From Telopea speciosissima (Eukaryota > Streptophyta > Magnoliopsida > Proteales > Proteaceae): a stretch of 64,000 nucleotides of DNA. How positions within the stretch are numbered: position 1 is the first letter of the stretch; each line of letters starts with the position of its first letter. Location: NCBI RefSeq assembly GCF_018873765.1, contig NC_057926.1, positions 34,642,946-34,706,945 on the forward strand, given 5' to 3'. Both the position numbers and the translations under genes were made by a program. Positions 10,810 through 22,010 of the stretch are shown piece by piece. The notes below the pieces were generated by a model. That model worked only from the letters and a program-made list of their open reading frames with translations. It was not told the origin of the DNA and did not search any database.

Positions 10810-12584
10810 TTTTTTTTTTTGTTGCTAAAGATCAGCAATATTATATTAAAAGAATAAGAAAGAGTACAAGAAGGAAAAGTCCAGGCAAACCCAGACGAGT
10901 ACAAAAACACCTCACTAACACCAAGGCTAGCAAAAACAAACGAACCAGCCTAGGACACTAGGCAAATCTGAACCAGGGCCTACCTAAAGCATCATCCGAC
11001 AGCACAGCCTAGGTCGAAGGGGAAAATCCAAAAACCAGAGCGAGGAAGTCACCCTTTTCGTAGCCAACTTCGCCTAAAAGATCGCCACTGGATTCACTTC
11101 TCTGACACAATGGGTTACCTTCCAAGAAATGGAGCGGAGGAAAGGCTGCAAACCCATCCGCTATTGAGTGACAAACCAAGGAACAGACTTAGCGCAAAGC
11201 GCTTCCACCACAGCTAAAGAGTCACACTCCACCCAAAGCTGAGTGACCCCAATCTCTTTTGTTCTCATTAGACCAAGAAAAATGGCCCTGAACTCAGCCT
11301 TATAATTGGTCACGGTCCCAAGAAACATGCTAAAAGTAGCAATAGGGACGGCTCGATCATCTCTAAGAATTCCACCCGCTCCAGTACTGCCCAAGTTCCC
11401 TAATGACAACTGTCCACATTGAGTTTCACCCAACCAGGGGAAGGGCAGTGCCACCTCACTTCAACTGTCATCCTAGAAGGATTGGGGAGGATGGGAATGC
11501 CCAGTCTTCTAGCACAGCACTACTCAAGAACAGAGGAGACCGGATTGGTAAAAGACCAAGAGAGCTCCTGTAGAGACACAAGGAAATCAGACCAAACCTT
11601 CTCCACGTCCTAGACGAACCCCTCAAATCTTCTATTATTACGTTCCAGCCAAATACCATACATCAATAAGATCAGTCCCACTGCCCAGGCATCCTTCATA
11701 GGAACCACTCTAGCTTTCCTTTTCCCCCAAAGCAAAAACTCTTCCAATGAAACCGGGCTTGGCCATTGAGCATTGAACATATCTAAGAACCTCTGCCATA
11801 AGCAAAGAGAAAAAGGGCATTCAAAAAACAAATGAGTATCCGAATCCTCATGTGATGTGCACATCTCACAACGACACTAAGCACACTCCTCTTTTAGCCA
11901 ACGCCACATAAGTGGGCGTTTTACCAAGAACTAGCCGCCAAGCAAAGCAAGAGTGTCTAGGAAGGAGAGATTTGTTCCAGGCTAAGGCTACCCAGTGAGT
12001 GGTGGGAGATTTACTTCTAAGCACCTTCCACGCAGACTTCACAGAGAACCTACCTGAAGGGGTGCCACACCAGAAGCAGGAGTCCGAGGAGGGCGGGTTA
12101 GGCAGAGTGATAGACTTAATAGACTCAAAGATGTCACCAAGGAACCGAGACCGAACCTGAGGGAGGGACCAAGAAGTACCCTCAATGAAATTAGACACAC
12201 GGGCTGTTTTATCCATAAATAAATCCGATCCAAGCCTCGAAGCAATAGCAATAGACTCACTACCCAGCCAGTAATCAATCCAAAACCGAACAGACTTGCC
12301 ATTACAAATAACCCATCTTTCATTTTGCTCAATCAAGTCCCACACCTTACGGATACCTGGCAAAATTGAAGAAGGAGGCGAGGGGGACTTTAGAGACCCA
12401 TCAGAATGAAGAAGTTGCACAACACCGAGTTCTCATGTTTAATGGACTAAGCCAACTTACACAGAAGAGCCTTATTAATGTCCCGAAGCCTGCGAATGCC
12501 CAAACGGCCTTCCATCTTAGGCTTGCAAACCACATCCCAACTAACAGTCACGACCTTTCGAGCCTCGATGTCTCTAGCTGCCGC
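10810..12584 (-). mobile_element. 5'-truncated L1-type LINE with 11-bp TSD
   Basis: Bounded by perfect direct repeats AAGTCAACCTC (10799-10809 and 12585-12595). The minus-strand 3' end is GATCTTTAGCAAC plus poly(A). From 5' to 3' the minus strand encodes the end of the RT thumb (VSWDVVCKPK.EGRLGIRRL), a zf-RVT region (11610-12420, SAWKVLRSK, WNKSLLPRHSCFAWRL, CEMCTS) and an RNase H-like domain (11161-11454, GSTGAGGILRD, WVECDSLAVVEAL). Frame changes near 11865 and 11460 show it is inactive. It lacks ORF1, endonuclease and most of RT, as expected for incomplete reverse transcription. Confidence 0.9.
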
Positions 12585-12595
12585 AAGTCAACCTC

Positions 12596-13592
12596 ATGGT
12601 CAACTTAATTCACTTTAAGTCTTTCTTAATAACATTGGGTCCTCTAAGCCATTCATCATTTAAATAATCTTATTAATTCACATTATCTAACTTCATAACA
12701 TCATGATCCAAAATGACCTGAAATTCTCAATATCCTTCTATTAGACCAACACAAGCCCGATTTCGTTAAAATAAACCCGTATCTGTTGTGAGGATAGATG
12801 GTTTTGGGGTAAACCTCCCTCAATTTCTTAATTGAGAAGGATTCACCACCTAGATTAGGGTCTAGGACCCTTGCTAAAAATAAAACAAAAAATAACTCCA
12901 TCCAAACTAATCCAATCTAAAGGTTGGGGTCCATATTAGGTTGTAGTCCAGAAAAGGTGTTAGACACCCTAGTCCACTCGGTAAAAATTGGACTTCTATC
13001 CTAGGTCAATGTATTATGAATGGGCCAAATTTTAAAAAGGGCAAACATGCTAAAAATCGCACGTACATTAAAAAAGTAGAAGGAACATACTTTAATCCAG
13101 CTTTACCTACAAGGTTAGTATACCGGAATTTAAAGCATACACGACATGTTTGGAAGGAAAATCCTATGTTAAATATGTTGTAGACATCATCATACATGCC
13201 GGAAATTACAGATTCACCATCTCATGTATAGCATTCAAGCATGAAATTCATTATCATAAGCATGAAAAGGAAGGGAATCATGACATACATAGTGAACCCT
13301 GTGTATTAAATAATCTAAGCATAGAAAAGAGACATATATTATATAAAAAATTCAAAGAAAATAAATAAAAATCTTGGATGGAAAATTATGAAAATAACCC
13401 TAGGATATATCTAGTCTTAAAAAGATGAAAGTCATGAAAAAGGGGAGGGGGATGGATCTATAATTCAAAACATAAAAGAAAGCTAGTAAAAACAATGGTA
13501 AAATAACTAACAAATCCTAGTTAGACAAAAAATAATCAAATCAAAGCATTAAAAAAGGGGTTAAAATGATGAAAATGGCGACCTAAGAAAAT
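12596..13592. other. Intergenic with decayed LTR-like words
   Basis: No gene. Around 12800-13000 the words CACCACCTAGATTAGGGTC, AAAAGGTGTTAGACACCC and CCACTCGGTAAAAATTGG resemble those in blocks A and B, suggesting an older copy of the same gypsy LTR-like repeat. Confidence 0.35.
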
Positions 13593-13601
13593 AGAAAACA
13601 A

Positions 13602-13761
13602 TGGTTTGGTGTTTTGTGTCCTTTTTTGGTAGGGATGTGTTCCTTATATTTGTGTTTTTTGTAATCGTCTGGGTATGCCTGGACGTTAAATAGTTGTAAT
13701 TTCTTTCTTTTTTAATATATTCTTTGTTGACCTTTAGCAAAAAAAAGAAAAAAAAGAAAAA
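13602..13761 (+). mobile_element. Very short LINE 3' end
   Basis: About 160 bp ending TGACCTTTAGC plus an A-rich tail, flanked by AGAAAACAA at 13593-13601 and 13762-13770. The words CGTCTGGGTATGCCTGGAC match the 3' untranslated region of the LINE at 10810-12584. It is a severely truncated copy of the same family. Confidence 0.65.
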
Positions 13762-13770
13762 AGAAAACAA

Positions 13771-16364
13771 CGATAGAACCAGTCTAAACTGAAAGGAAAA
13801 CTTAAGAAAAATTACTAAAATAACGGCAAAAAATTCCAAAAACCAAATCAGAAAAGAAAGGCAAAGGAGAAAGTAAAACATGGTGTAAAATGTCTCCTTG
13901 CAAATCCCATCTAAAAATCCATATAACTATGCACAACACTGTTGCCTCACAGAGGGAATCAATGACGCGTACTTAATAGAAAAAAGATATATAAAATCAC
14001 CAAAAAAATTGAAATGAAATGAAAAGGTAGAAGACTCCTTGCCGACAACTTTCGTGAAGGGAGTAAAATAGTTTGAGTGGCCTAGACTCAGGTTTGAGAA
14101 GCCTCAATATATTCAGAACTGACGTAGTAGAAGAGAAATTCAAGTTCCAAATAACACTCTAATGCACAAGAGTGCGTATCATATGAGTGTGTAATTGTTG
14201 GAATCCCCCTAAAACGTGAAAGGTGTGACCTACTTATAGCCTTAGGGTCCCAAAATTGTGTAAGGTATGGGTTCTTAGCTTCCATTTTAATGAGATCTTC
14301 TTGTTTTAATAAGAGAGGTCAATATTGGCCTTGGATGGAAGGAGATCACATCCACACGCCAATGGAAGGTTTTTAGGGTCTTCTTGGACATCTTTTAGGT
14401 CCTAAAAGGTGTTTAGGTGGAACTAAGGTCTTGGGATAGGAAATAAAAATTGAATCCCAAGCTGAAATTCACCAAATCCCTAAAACATTGGTAAATGGCA
14501 TGGGATGAATCCTAGACGGAATGCAGTGGGAGAAAACAGTGTCATTTCTCTTGCAACTGGTGTTTTCAGTTAGGATGAATTTGGACTGAAATAGCACCAA
14601 GGGGAGGGTTTTAGCCAGGTTCTAAACCTATTCTAGCTATGGTCTTGGTCTCTCGGGTCAGTTTAGGTATGTCTAAGTGTATCGAAACCATCTACCATTA
14701 TTTTGAAAATTTGTTTTTAATTTTAGCCACCTATACCATCATAGGAACAAAGAAAACTACCGAAGACAGGGCGATACTATGAAATATAACGAGTGGATCA
14801 CTTCCATACTTTAGAAAGATTCTAAGATTATCATCATCTAAGGCCACTCGGGGGGAGGACAAAATGGGGTGTCTACACCTATCAACCATAATTAACATTG
14901 AAATTAATCATTTTCTAGGTACCAAATGTAACAGGTGGTGTCCCATCGTACAAGTACACTTGTATGTACAAAGACACCTTTGTACAGATACAGAGCGTAT
15001 ATACACCTATGGAGACACTTGTATATGGTATATATATGTTCATATGTATAAGGCACTAACTCATCCATATAAACAATATTAGAGGACTGAAATCGTATTG
15101 TTTAACTGCAATACTTACAAACTGAGAGTGCTTATGTGTCTCTGACTCTACACTTCTGAGGTGTTTTGTGTCTTTGTAGCATTACAAAGAGTATTGGTTT
15201 CTATCATAGTTTTCCTTCTACTTCGTATTCTATCAATGGTTGTTTATTGTCACTATTTCCTTCCCTTTCTTAATTTGTTAGTGGATTAATGAGTATAGCC
15301 TTCAGACTCTTTACTTAATCACATTTAGAAGTGCAACTTATTGATTTTAATAGTTGATTTATCTTGGAGTATTAACGCTTGGTCAACTGGAAATGCATGC
15401 ATTGGGGTGTTTAAAAAGCTTAAGGACAATGTCTTTTGATACGACTCAACTCTGTTGCCATTCATTTTGCTGCAAGAAGAGGAATTGCTTGGATGAATTT
15501 CTTTGGTGTTCTCAAGTTCTACATCAACTGCTACAAAGTCATTTATGTGATATCCAAACTGCACTACAAAAGTCAGATTAGTCTTATAGTCATTGCTCGT
15601 AATATTTTAACTCTATTTGCTTCTTCGAGTTCCAGTAGCAAACTTATCTTTACATTCTGTTGTACCATAGTCCACGTACTCTCATCAAAATAAGTTGTCC
15701 TTTAACAACAATAGCAGGTGTCAAACCTCCTTCTTTAGTAGAGGGATTAAAACATGTATAAAAAATCACCGAAGGATGACAAAACATGGGTAGCATTGGT
15801 AATTTCAAGATACAAACATCACAATCATCAAGAAATTAGGAAAATGGGGGTGCAATCGGACTCACAGATGTTGGTAGTCATGGGATCATCCCTTGGTCCA
15901 TCCCATTCCGGGTAGATGGGGAAATCAATCAAAATTGGATTTGTGGTAAGATAAAAATTTATCACACCAATCTCTTCTTTTGTCCCAGAAGAATTAGGGA
16001 AAAGACAAGAAGAGAAAAGAATATCTCTTTCCATCACATGGAAAAAGGAAACCATCCCATACCCGAATGCGTAGCAGAAAGAGATCGATTTGAGTTTTCT
16101 TTTGCATCCCATGAATAGCAAATAATACAAGAGTAACCACAAAAGAATTAGTTAGATTTGCTAATCTGAAGAGCCTCAAGTGTTGCTTCTCCTCCAGATA
16201 GTGGTTCTTCCTCCAATGAGGACACCAGATAAAACAATCTTGAACCTTCTTTGGTGCAGCCCAGGTTCTCAAAGTCAATTCAATGTCTCCTCAAAGCTTC
16301 ACACAAATCAGGGTTTCCAGAACCCACACGCTCAAACACACTGGAGAGCAAGAAGGAGAAGAGA

Positions 16365-16368
<4 letters not shown>
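13771..16368. other. Intergenic, mostly unassigned
   Basis: No supported gene. CAAAATGGGGTGTCTACA at about 14859 resembles a polypurine tract and gypsy LTR border. The 15450-15580 frame LNSVAIHFAARRGIAWM vaguely recalls an RNase H tail but is too weak to assign. From about 15840 to 16360 the minus strand may be a transcribed leader of the copia-like LTR relic that follows. Confidence 0.3.

Positions 16369-16400
<32 letters not shown>
16369..16400. repeat. (GA)n microsatellite
   Basis: About 16 uninterrupted GA units on the plus strand. Confidence 0.9.
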
Positions 16401-16406
<6 letters not shown>

Positions 16407-16440
16407 AATTTCAGCCAAGAGTGTTTGGCCGATACCCTCC

Positions 16441-17434
16441 CTTAGATATAAATATTTTTGCTTTCCCAGTGAGAGTTTTGACTCTCTTACCTCTTTGACT
16501 TGAACCTGTTTAATCCCAGTGTGCTTCTAATTGGTGAAGAAGCAGAATCTTAAGGGGAATAATAAATAATTATTTATTTTTTATTTAATGGATAGTTAAA
16601 TAATAGCACCACATCCATTAAATTAAATAAACTAATTAATTAATTAGGAAATCCCAAATTTTCCCTTACATAATGACAACTTATTATATACCGACCCTCC
16701 ACTAATCAACATCATCATTAAAGAATCTGGTGCATATATACATATACGGCCAAACCCCATTCCATAGTACATGTCCATATCAGAGCATCTGTGTATGTGA
16801 TAGGAATCCGTAAAATGTGATCAAACATTTTTAATAAAAAACATACATACTATCTATCATTTTATGTGAAAATAAGTTTTGCAAAATAAAATCCAAAATG
16901 TCACAGGATCCTGATTCTCATCCAATCATCCACAGACAACCTCTTATTTGATGTTCCCCAATCGGATAGTGGCGACTATGCTGAGTAACTCTTTCACTCA
17001 CAAAATGTTCGCACATTATCATAATACCTACTTTGGTTCTTAGAACTTCAGTCATTGATAAACCATAGAATGTCTTTACATTTTGTAGTGACAAGATCCT
17101 CTCAGGTACTGGGTCTCAATGACGTATGTCTATCCCTTACTTATATCTGGCAGTAACGCATGAGGGAATCGACATAAATAGATTCTTTGTCAATACACAA
17201 CAATATGTGTACTCGCATTCGTACCCTGACATCAACATGCCTAAGTGTACCTAATGCGACGACCATATGTTAAGGGTGCCCATCCCAAACCCTGATCGTG
17301 ACTACCATTTTAAGTGTAAATTTAAGGACACATAATGCTCAATAATTTCATATCGCGTGTGATAATAATAAACAAACATGTATAAATGGTTCAATACAAT
17401 CCAAACTGGGTTTGATGGACACATATATCCAACA
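16441..17434 (-). repeat. copia-like LTR relic
   Basis: The right edge TATCCAACA (17426-17434) is the complement of a TGTTGGATA LTR start, and the minus strand continues TGTGTCCATCAAACCCAG, a wording common in plant copia LTRs. A minus-strand TATA motif (AAATATTTATATCTAAGG near 16445) fits the U3/R border. The inner boundary and partner LTR were not found, so this may be a solo or decayed LTR. Confidence 0.45.
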
Positions 17435-17793
17435 ACAGAAGCAAACATATTCAACTCAATAAAAGAATTGGTTCTTGTGGGACGAAATAAAATACAAAGA
17501 TGACACCAAAAAAACCATCTGAGCTCTAAATGTGACAAAGAGCCATAATCAACCATGAAGCCTGTTTTGAGTCCCACAGGCTCAGCAACCCATGTTCTAT
17601 TAGAAAAACTACATGATAAGAGAAGATGTCATATTGATTCATTATTGATCATTACAAAAAACACAATTATTTTCAACATATATCCAATTTTTTAAGATTT
17701 GTTTGACAAGAATACCATTATATAACACATTCCACAAAAACTAAAAGCATCTTAAATTTAGCCTCCAAACATACTCTAGAAATGAATATACAC
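17435..17793. other. 3' flank of UGT copy 2
   Basis: GGTTCTTGTGGGACGAAATAAAATACAAAG and CATCTGAGCTCTAAATGTGA match the 3' flank of UGT copy 3 near 47345-47420. About 200 bp (17535-17740) are extra in this copy or lost in copy 3. No gene. Confidence 0.55.
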
Positions 17794-17813
17794 AAGAAGG
17801 AATTCTTTCTTTG

Positions 17814-18013
17814 GCCTTTTTTTTTTTTTTTTCTCGCTAAGAGGATTCATTAATGAGAAGGAAAGAAAATTAAATATAAAGTAACAAAGACCTGGGCAAT
17901 CCCAATTAAAGAACTAGAACTACCCCCTACTAATAGAATCTAAATCTAGATCTTGACATCAAGTCAATCCCAAGCTCTTCAGCAATGTAGCTTGGAAATT
18001 GAACCGTCTCAAA
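17814..18013 (-). mobile_element. 200-bp LINE 3' end with 20-bp TSD
   Basis: Flanked by perfect repeats AAGAAGGAATTCTTTCTTTG (17794-17813 and 18014-18033). On the minus strand it encodes the last two dozen residues of a LINE RNase H domain (FPSYIAEELGIDLMSRSR... then a stop), followed by a short 3' UTR and a poly(A) tail. UGT copy 3 has the uninterrupted site at about 47490-47515, so the insertion postdates that duplication. Confidence 0.85.
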
Positions 18014-18516
18014 AAGAAGGAATTCTTTCTTTGACTTTAATTGAACTAAAACTTAACAAATTCTTAGTTTCACAAACATTTCCGATTCTTTTACTAAAAA
18101 ATAGTCAACTTACTATTACAGGATCTTTCCAGCCAAAATAATAATAATAATAATAATAAAAACAAAAATTATAGGATTAATTTTCCCCTCATAGGAACCA
18201 TGGTGTCATTCATGATGTGAAGTCATGATTGGACTATGGGTTGATCATTAACTCCCAACCCTATTAAACAAAACCCTATTAAACAAAGTGGAAAATACCC
18301 TTCCCGAATCCAATAATAAAATCAAATCTCATTGTTATAAGAGATTCTATTTTTTTTTTGGGTTAACTTATAAGAGATTCTATTTTCACCACAATAAAAA
18401 GAAACATGGGTCCAAAATACTATAATGGTTAAAGTTTTTTTGTTTTAACCCAAATATTATCAGGGACCCAGGCTAACCCCTAAATTTTTATTAAAAAATT
18501 ATTCAAACAAATAATG

Positions 18517-19932
18517 CTAATGGGTCCTCCATTTCTGTGCCACCTCAGAGAGTGACTGTGTTGAAGATCCTTCTTCACTTAACACCCTGGCTGCTGCATC
18601 CTTGAGCTCCCTCATCCTGCTTCTTACCCTCTGCCCTTCTTCTTCTTCCATTAGGTTCCTCACCACCTTTGTAATCTCTTCTCTCCCAATAATTCCATCT
18701 TCTCTCTCTTTGGGTCTCAGTGCCACCTTCATGTCCTCCACAAGCATCACTGCATTCATCCTTTGCTCTGCATAGAGTGGCCAAGCAATCAAGGGCACAC
18801 CATGGACAATGCTCTCCAAAGTTGAGTTCCACCCACAATGAGTCAAGAACCCTCCGGTCGAGCCATGGTTTAGCACTTGGATTTGAGGAGCCCATGAGGG
18901 CACCACAAGGCCTCTTCCTTTGGTTCTTTCTAAGAACCCTTGTGGTAGGTGTGAAAATGGATCCTCAATGCTTTGGGCATCAAAGAAGTTGGCATTCACA
19001 GATTTACGAGTCGAGCTTCTAATAACCCATAAAAATCTTTGCTCACTTTGTTCCAAGCCGAAGGCCAATTCATTCAGCTGCTCTGGTGACAAAACTCCTC
19101 CACTCCCAAACGAAACAAACAGAACAGACCCATCTGGTTGATCATCCAACCACTTAAGGCATTCATTTGGATCACCCTCATCTCCTGAACCGGTCCGTAT
19201 GAGTGGTCCAACCGGGTAGATCTGCAATGTGCACAACTCTCCACCTTCCATAAAAGCCTTGATTGCACCCGGTTCCAAATCCATGAAGCTATTCAACAAA
19301 ATACCATCAGCCACCACAACACGTTTACAGAGGTTAAGAATAAATGAATAGGCCTCATTCGTTCGATCCTGAATCGGGTCAGCTAAATCACTTCCACGAA
19401 CCGGTACACACCCGGGCAATTTAACCGGTTCGGATAGGTCTCTATACTCACAAGAGTACATTTCATCTAGCTTTGGCAAATATAAGAAAAACCACACCGA
19501 CATAGCTGTAGAGGGATAGAAGAGGAAAGAGAGAAGCTTGAATTCCTTGGCAACTTCTAATGCATCAATGCCAAAGAGATCAACAACTAAGGCAGAGAGA
19601 CTAGAAGTGGTATTTAGGTCCTTAAGTACCTCACGAAGAGAGGGAAGACAACGAATAATGGTGAGACAAATGCGAACTTCGGGAAGTACATCGGAGGGGA
19701 GATCATCAAGATTAACCGGTGGGAGTAACACAGAATTTATGGTTTTGGGGAGGGAATCAAGGAGTTCTTTCTGGGCTCTGGGGAGAGGACCATCACATGG
19801 GATAGTGAAGGTTACTGAGAAGTTGTGATAGAGAACGAGGCGCTTTGCAAACTCAGCCATTGGGATGAGGTGACCCATCCCTGGTGAGGGTAGAATGACA
19901 ATGTGTGTAGCTTCTTCTGCTTCTTTTCCCAT
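18517..19932 (-). CDS. UGT72B-like UDP-glucosyltransferase, copy 2
   Basis: Intronless 471-residue glycosyltransferase, intact from ATG to TAG. The catalytic His is residue 21 (SPGMGH) and the charge-relay Asp residue 118 (VVDLFG). The PSPG box spans residues 347-390 (WAPQ, HCGWNS, YAEQ). A Cys-Thr-Leu triplet near residue 240 is shared, as Cys-Ser-Leu, with copy 3 but absent from copy 1. The C-terminal half is almost identical to the sisters, while the acceptor-binding N-terminal half differs more (for example FLLSFLFYPSTAMSVW-type changes near residues 133-148). Probable cytosolic phenol or monolignol glucosyltransferase; the acceptor is inferred. The 3' flank has been lengthened by a LINE fragment and by extra sequence just after the stop codon. 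Confidence 0.93.
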   Translation of the reverse strand: MGKEAEEATHIVILPSPGMGHLIPMAEFAKRLVLYHNFSVTFTIPCDGPLPRAQKELLDSLPKTINSVLLPPVNLDDLPSDVLPEVRICLTIIRCLPSLREVLKDLNTTSSLSALVVDLFGIDALEVAKEFKLLSFLFYPSTAMSVWFFLYLPKLDEMYSCEYRDLSEPVKLPGCVPVRGSDLADPIQDRTNEAYSFILNLCKRVVVADGILLNSFMDLEPGAIKAFMEGGELCTLQIYPVGPLIRTGSGDEGDPNECLKWLDDQPDGSVLFVSFGSGGVLSPEQLNELAFGLEQSEQRFLWVIRSSTRKSVNANFFDAQSIEDPFSHLPQGFLERTKGRGLVVPSWAPQIQVLNHGSTGGFLTHCGWNSTLESIVHGVPLIAWPLYAEQRMNAVMLVEDMKVALRPKEREDGIIGREEITKVVRNLMEEEEGQRVRSRMRELKDAAARVLSEEGSSTQSLSEVAQKWRTH

Positions 19933-19988
19933 GGTGATCAGGATTGGATCTAGAATTATTGTGAGAAGAGATCCCTAGGTAAAGTTGG

Positions 19989-19996
19989 TTAATATA
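19989..19996 (-). promoter_or_regulatory. TATA box of UGT copy 2
   Basis: Minus-strand TATATTAA, 57 bp upstream of the ATG, in the same context as the other two UGT copies. Confidence 0.7.
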
Positions 19997-20174
19997 GACA
20001 GTAGAGGCTTATTTTGCTTTCTAAGTTATACCTTTTTTTGTTTAATTTGATTGGTTTAAGGTGAGTCTGTGACTGTCCAACCAACTGAGAACAAAGTGGT
20101 GGAGCGTAAAAGTGGAGTTCTCTCTATAATCTTTTGAGGTATCCACAAGACTTACAATAGATAACCGAACAGAA

Positions 20175-20240
20175 TACAACAACAACAACTACTTAGCCTT
20201 ATCCCAACTAAATGGGGTTGGCTACTTGGTTCCATTCAAA
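20175..20240 (-). mobile_element. RTE/SINE-type 3' tail
   Basis: ACAACAACAACTACTTAGCC followed by TTATCCCAACTAAATGGGGT is the widely seen plant retroposon end, with the (TTG)n tail on the minus strand. Only this short portion is recognisable. Confidence 0.55.
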
Positions 20241-20250
20241 TTAAAGTAGA

Positions 20251-20734
20251 GAGAACTGAGGTCCTCACAAAGGGGGGGGGGGGTGGGAAGTAAGAGGAAT
20301 GAAGAATAAAAATGAAGAAATTGGATAAGAAAAGAGAACAATGGAAAATGAAAGTAGGAGGAAAGTAGATAGCCCAGAAAATCAGGAAAATCTTAGCTAC
20401 ATGGTGTCGATAACGTAGATCCTTGCCCTCCAAAAGGATCTATCTAAGGGCATACTGGGCACAAGACCGAAAATATGCAACTCATTCTTCAAAACCTCAC
20501 CTATGGTCATTTTAGGCAATAGTATAGTCATCCACACAATGTGTAAATGGAAAGTTAAACGGCTTAGATATCCTATCAGAAATGGGGATCTATCCGAATC
20601 CGTATCCGATTAGTTATTGAACGGATACGGATAGTTTCCAAACGAATACGGATGGTAATTTTTCAAATACGGATAGCCCTAAACGGATTCGAACAAGGAT
20701 CGGATTTGGATTTTCGAGTATCCATTTACAGCAG
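20251..20734. other. Intergenic with G run and ACGGATAC words
   Basis: A run of 12 G lies at 20272-20283. Between 20590 and 20720 the words ACGGATACGGATAG, CGAATACGGAT and AAACGGATTCG recur irregularly. No gene is supported. Confidence 0.4.
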
Positions 20735-21175
20735 AGGTTGATTCCAGAGACCTAAACACTTCTGGTTGGGCCTTTGGCATTTTGTTAGATGGCAAATTCA
20801 TTTTGGTGAATGCAGATTTTATTAAGAGCAATCATACTCTAGAAACAAAGCTGACTAGGATAATTCACGGGTTAAATTTTGCTTCCAAGAGACGTGTGAA
20901 GTTGAAAGAAGTTTGGTGTTCAAATAACTCTCTGATTGGATTTCTTCCAACTCCATCCCAATCTCCTTGGCCCTACGAGCTTCTAACCCTTTTTTTTATG
21001 CAGATTTCGGACATGGCAAAGAATATCCAATTCCGAAATATTACTAATGATAGGATTTTAACTTGGTTAAAATCAAAAGCTAATGCAGCTACTAGACATT
21101 ATCTTTCTCGTATGTATGAATAATGTACTAATTTGCCATCTTTTTAGTAATATAATTTTCTTGGTTCACCAAAAA
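20735..21175 (+). mobile_element. LINE RNase H remnant
   Basis: The frame ending at 21123 reads TSGWAFGILLDGKFILVNAD...IHGLNFASKRRVKLKEVWCSN, the pattern of the RNase H-like domain found at the end of plant L1 ORF2 proteins, then a stop, a short 3' UTR and ACCAAAAAAATT. Upstream ORF2 domains are missing. Confidence 0.6.
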
Positions 21176-21328
21176 AATTAGAGGACCATTTTGTTTAATA
21201 TTTAATTTCTCATTTTCTTTATTGTTTTCAATTATGTTTTTTTTTTCCAGTTGTTTTTTTCCCATAATTAGTTGTTACTATGGATAAGATATGATGATGT
21301 CTGAAGAAAATAATCTTGTTTGTTGTAG

Positions 21329-21809
21329 GAAAATGAGGCTAAGAATGGGGAACTATTTGGATTGTGGTAGCAATCAAGTCTATGAAAGCAGCATCTCCAA
21401 CTAGCCTTAAAGTATTTCTTAGATCGGTAATAACTTTTTATTTTATATTGATATAAAAGCTATAACTTATTCATTTGACATTTCTAATACTTTCTCTAAA
21501 TGCAGGGTTGTAGTGCAATATTTTTTGATAAAGATAACCAACCAAAGGTGCAAAAAAGAATCGATAGTTTTATTAATAAATTAAAAACAATCGTAATTTT
21601 TTACATAAATAATAATGTTCTTGTAAATTTGATACTGACTTCTCCTTTCTTTTCTTTTTTTTGGAAAATAGTGGAAGCTTTCAAAACTTGAATTGATCAC
21701 AAATGAAATGGTGGATCAATATTTCACCAAAGAGGATGATGATGATTGGGAAGATCTACGACTTGATACAAGATCTGATGAAGCCAACTTAGCTAGAGCA
21801 AGAATCTAA
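21329..21809 (+). pseudogene. 3-hydroxyisobutyryl-CoA hydrolase-like gene fragment
   Basis: Three exon-like pieces with good splice borders: 21329-21426 (ends WIVVAIKSMKAASPTSLKVF.., then GT), 21506-21547 (GCSAIFFDKDNQPK, after TGCAG and before GT) and 21672-21809 (WKLSKLELITNEMVDQYF, DDDDWEDLRL, then stop). All three junctions are phase 0. These are conserved C-terminal segments of plant 3-hydroxyisobutyryl-CoA hydrolases of the enoyl-CoA hydratase superfamily, which act in valine catabolism in peroxisomes or mitochondria. The segment normally lying between the first two pieces (around a GRLQG..CLVREY region) is absent, and the first piece has a frame change near 21355. The catalytic N-terminal part is missing, so this is a relic rather than a working gene. 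Confidence 0.72.
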
Positions 21810-21831
21810 TGTTAATGCGTATTTAAAAAAA

Positions 21832-22002
21832 GGGAAAAAGATCTCTGTCCGGGAGTACTGTGGCCTACGCCAGCACTCCTATGAGTCTATCTCTCCCCTC
21901 CCCATGTGAAAAGACACCTCTGCCCCTTATTTTAAGGAAGAGAGAGATAGATATATGGGAGTGCTGGTGTAGGCCACACTCCCGGACAGAAAACTGCTTC
22001 CC
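21832..22002. mobile_element. 171-bp MITE with long inverted ends
   Basis: The left arm includes CTGTCCGGGAGTACTGTGGC then CTACGCCAGCACTCC; the right arm is its imperfect reverse complement (GGAGTGCTGGTGTAGGCCAC then ACTCCCGGACAG). The 8-bp flanks TAAAAAAA (21824-21831 and 22003-22010) match but are low-complexity. A MULE or hAT MITE is likely. Confidence 0.75.
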
Positions 22003-22010
22003 TAAAAAAA

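Noticed and set aside
15436-15693. RNase H-like tail (LNSVAIHFAARRGIAW)
   Set aside because: Similarity is too short and no neighbouring LINE domain or poly(A) supports it.
16180-16503. 107-codon frame spanning the GA repeat
   Set aside because: The Arg-Glu run comes from the microsatellite; the surrounding sequence looks like an LTR.
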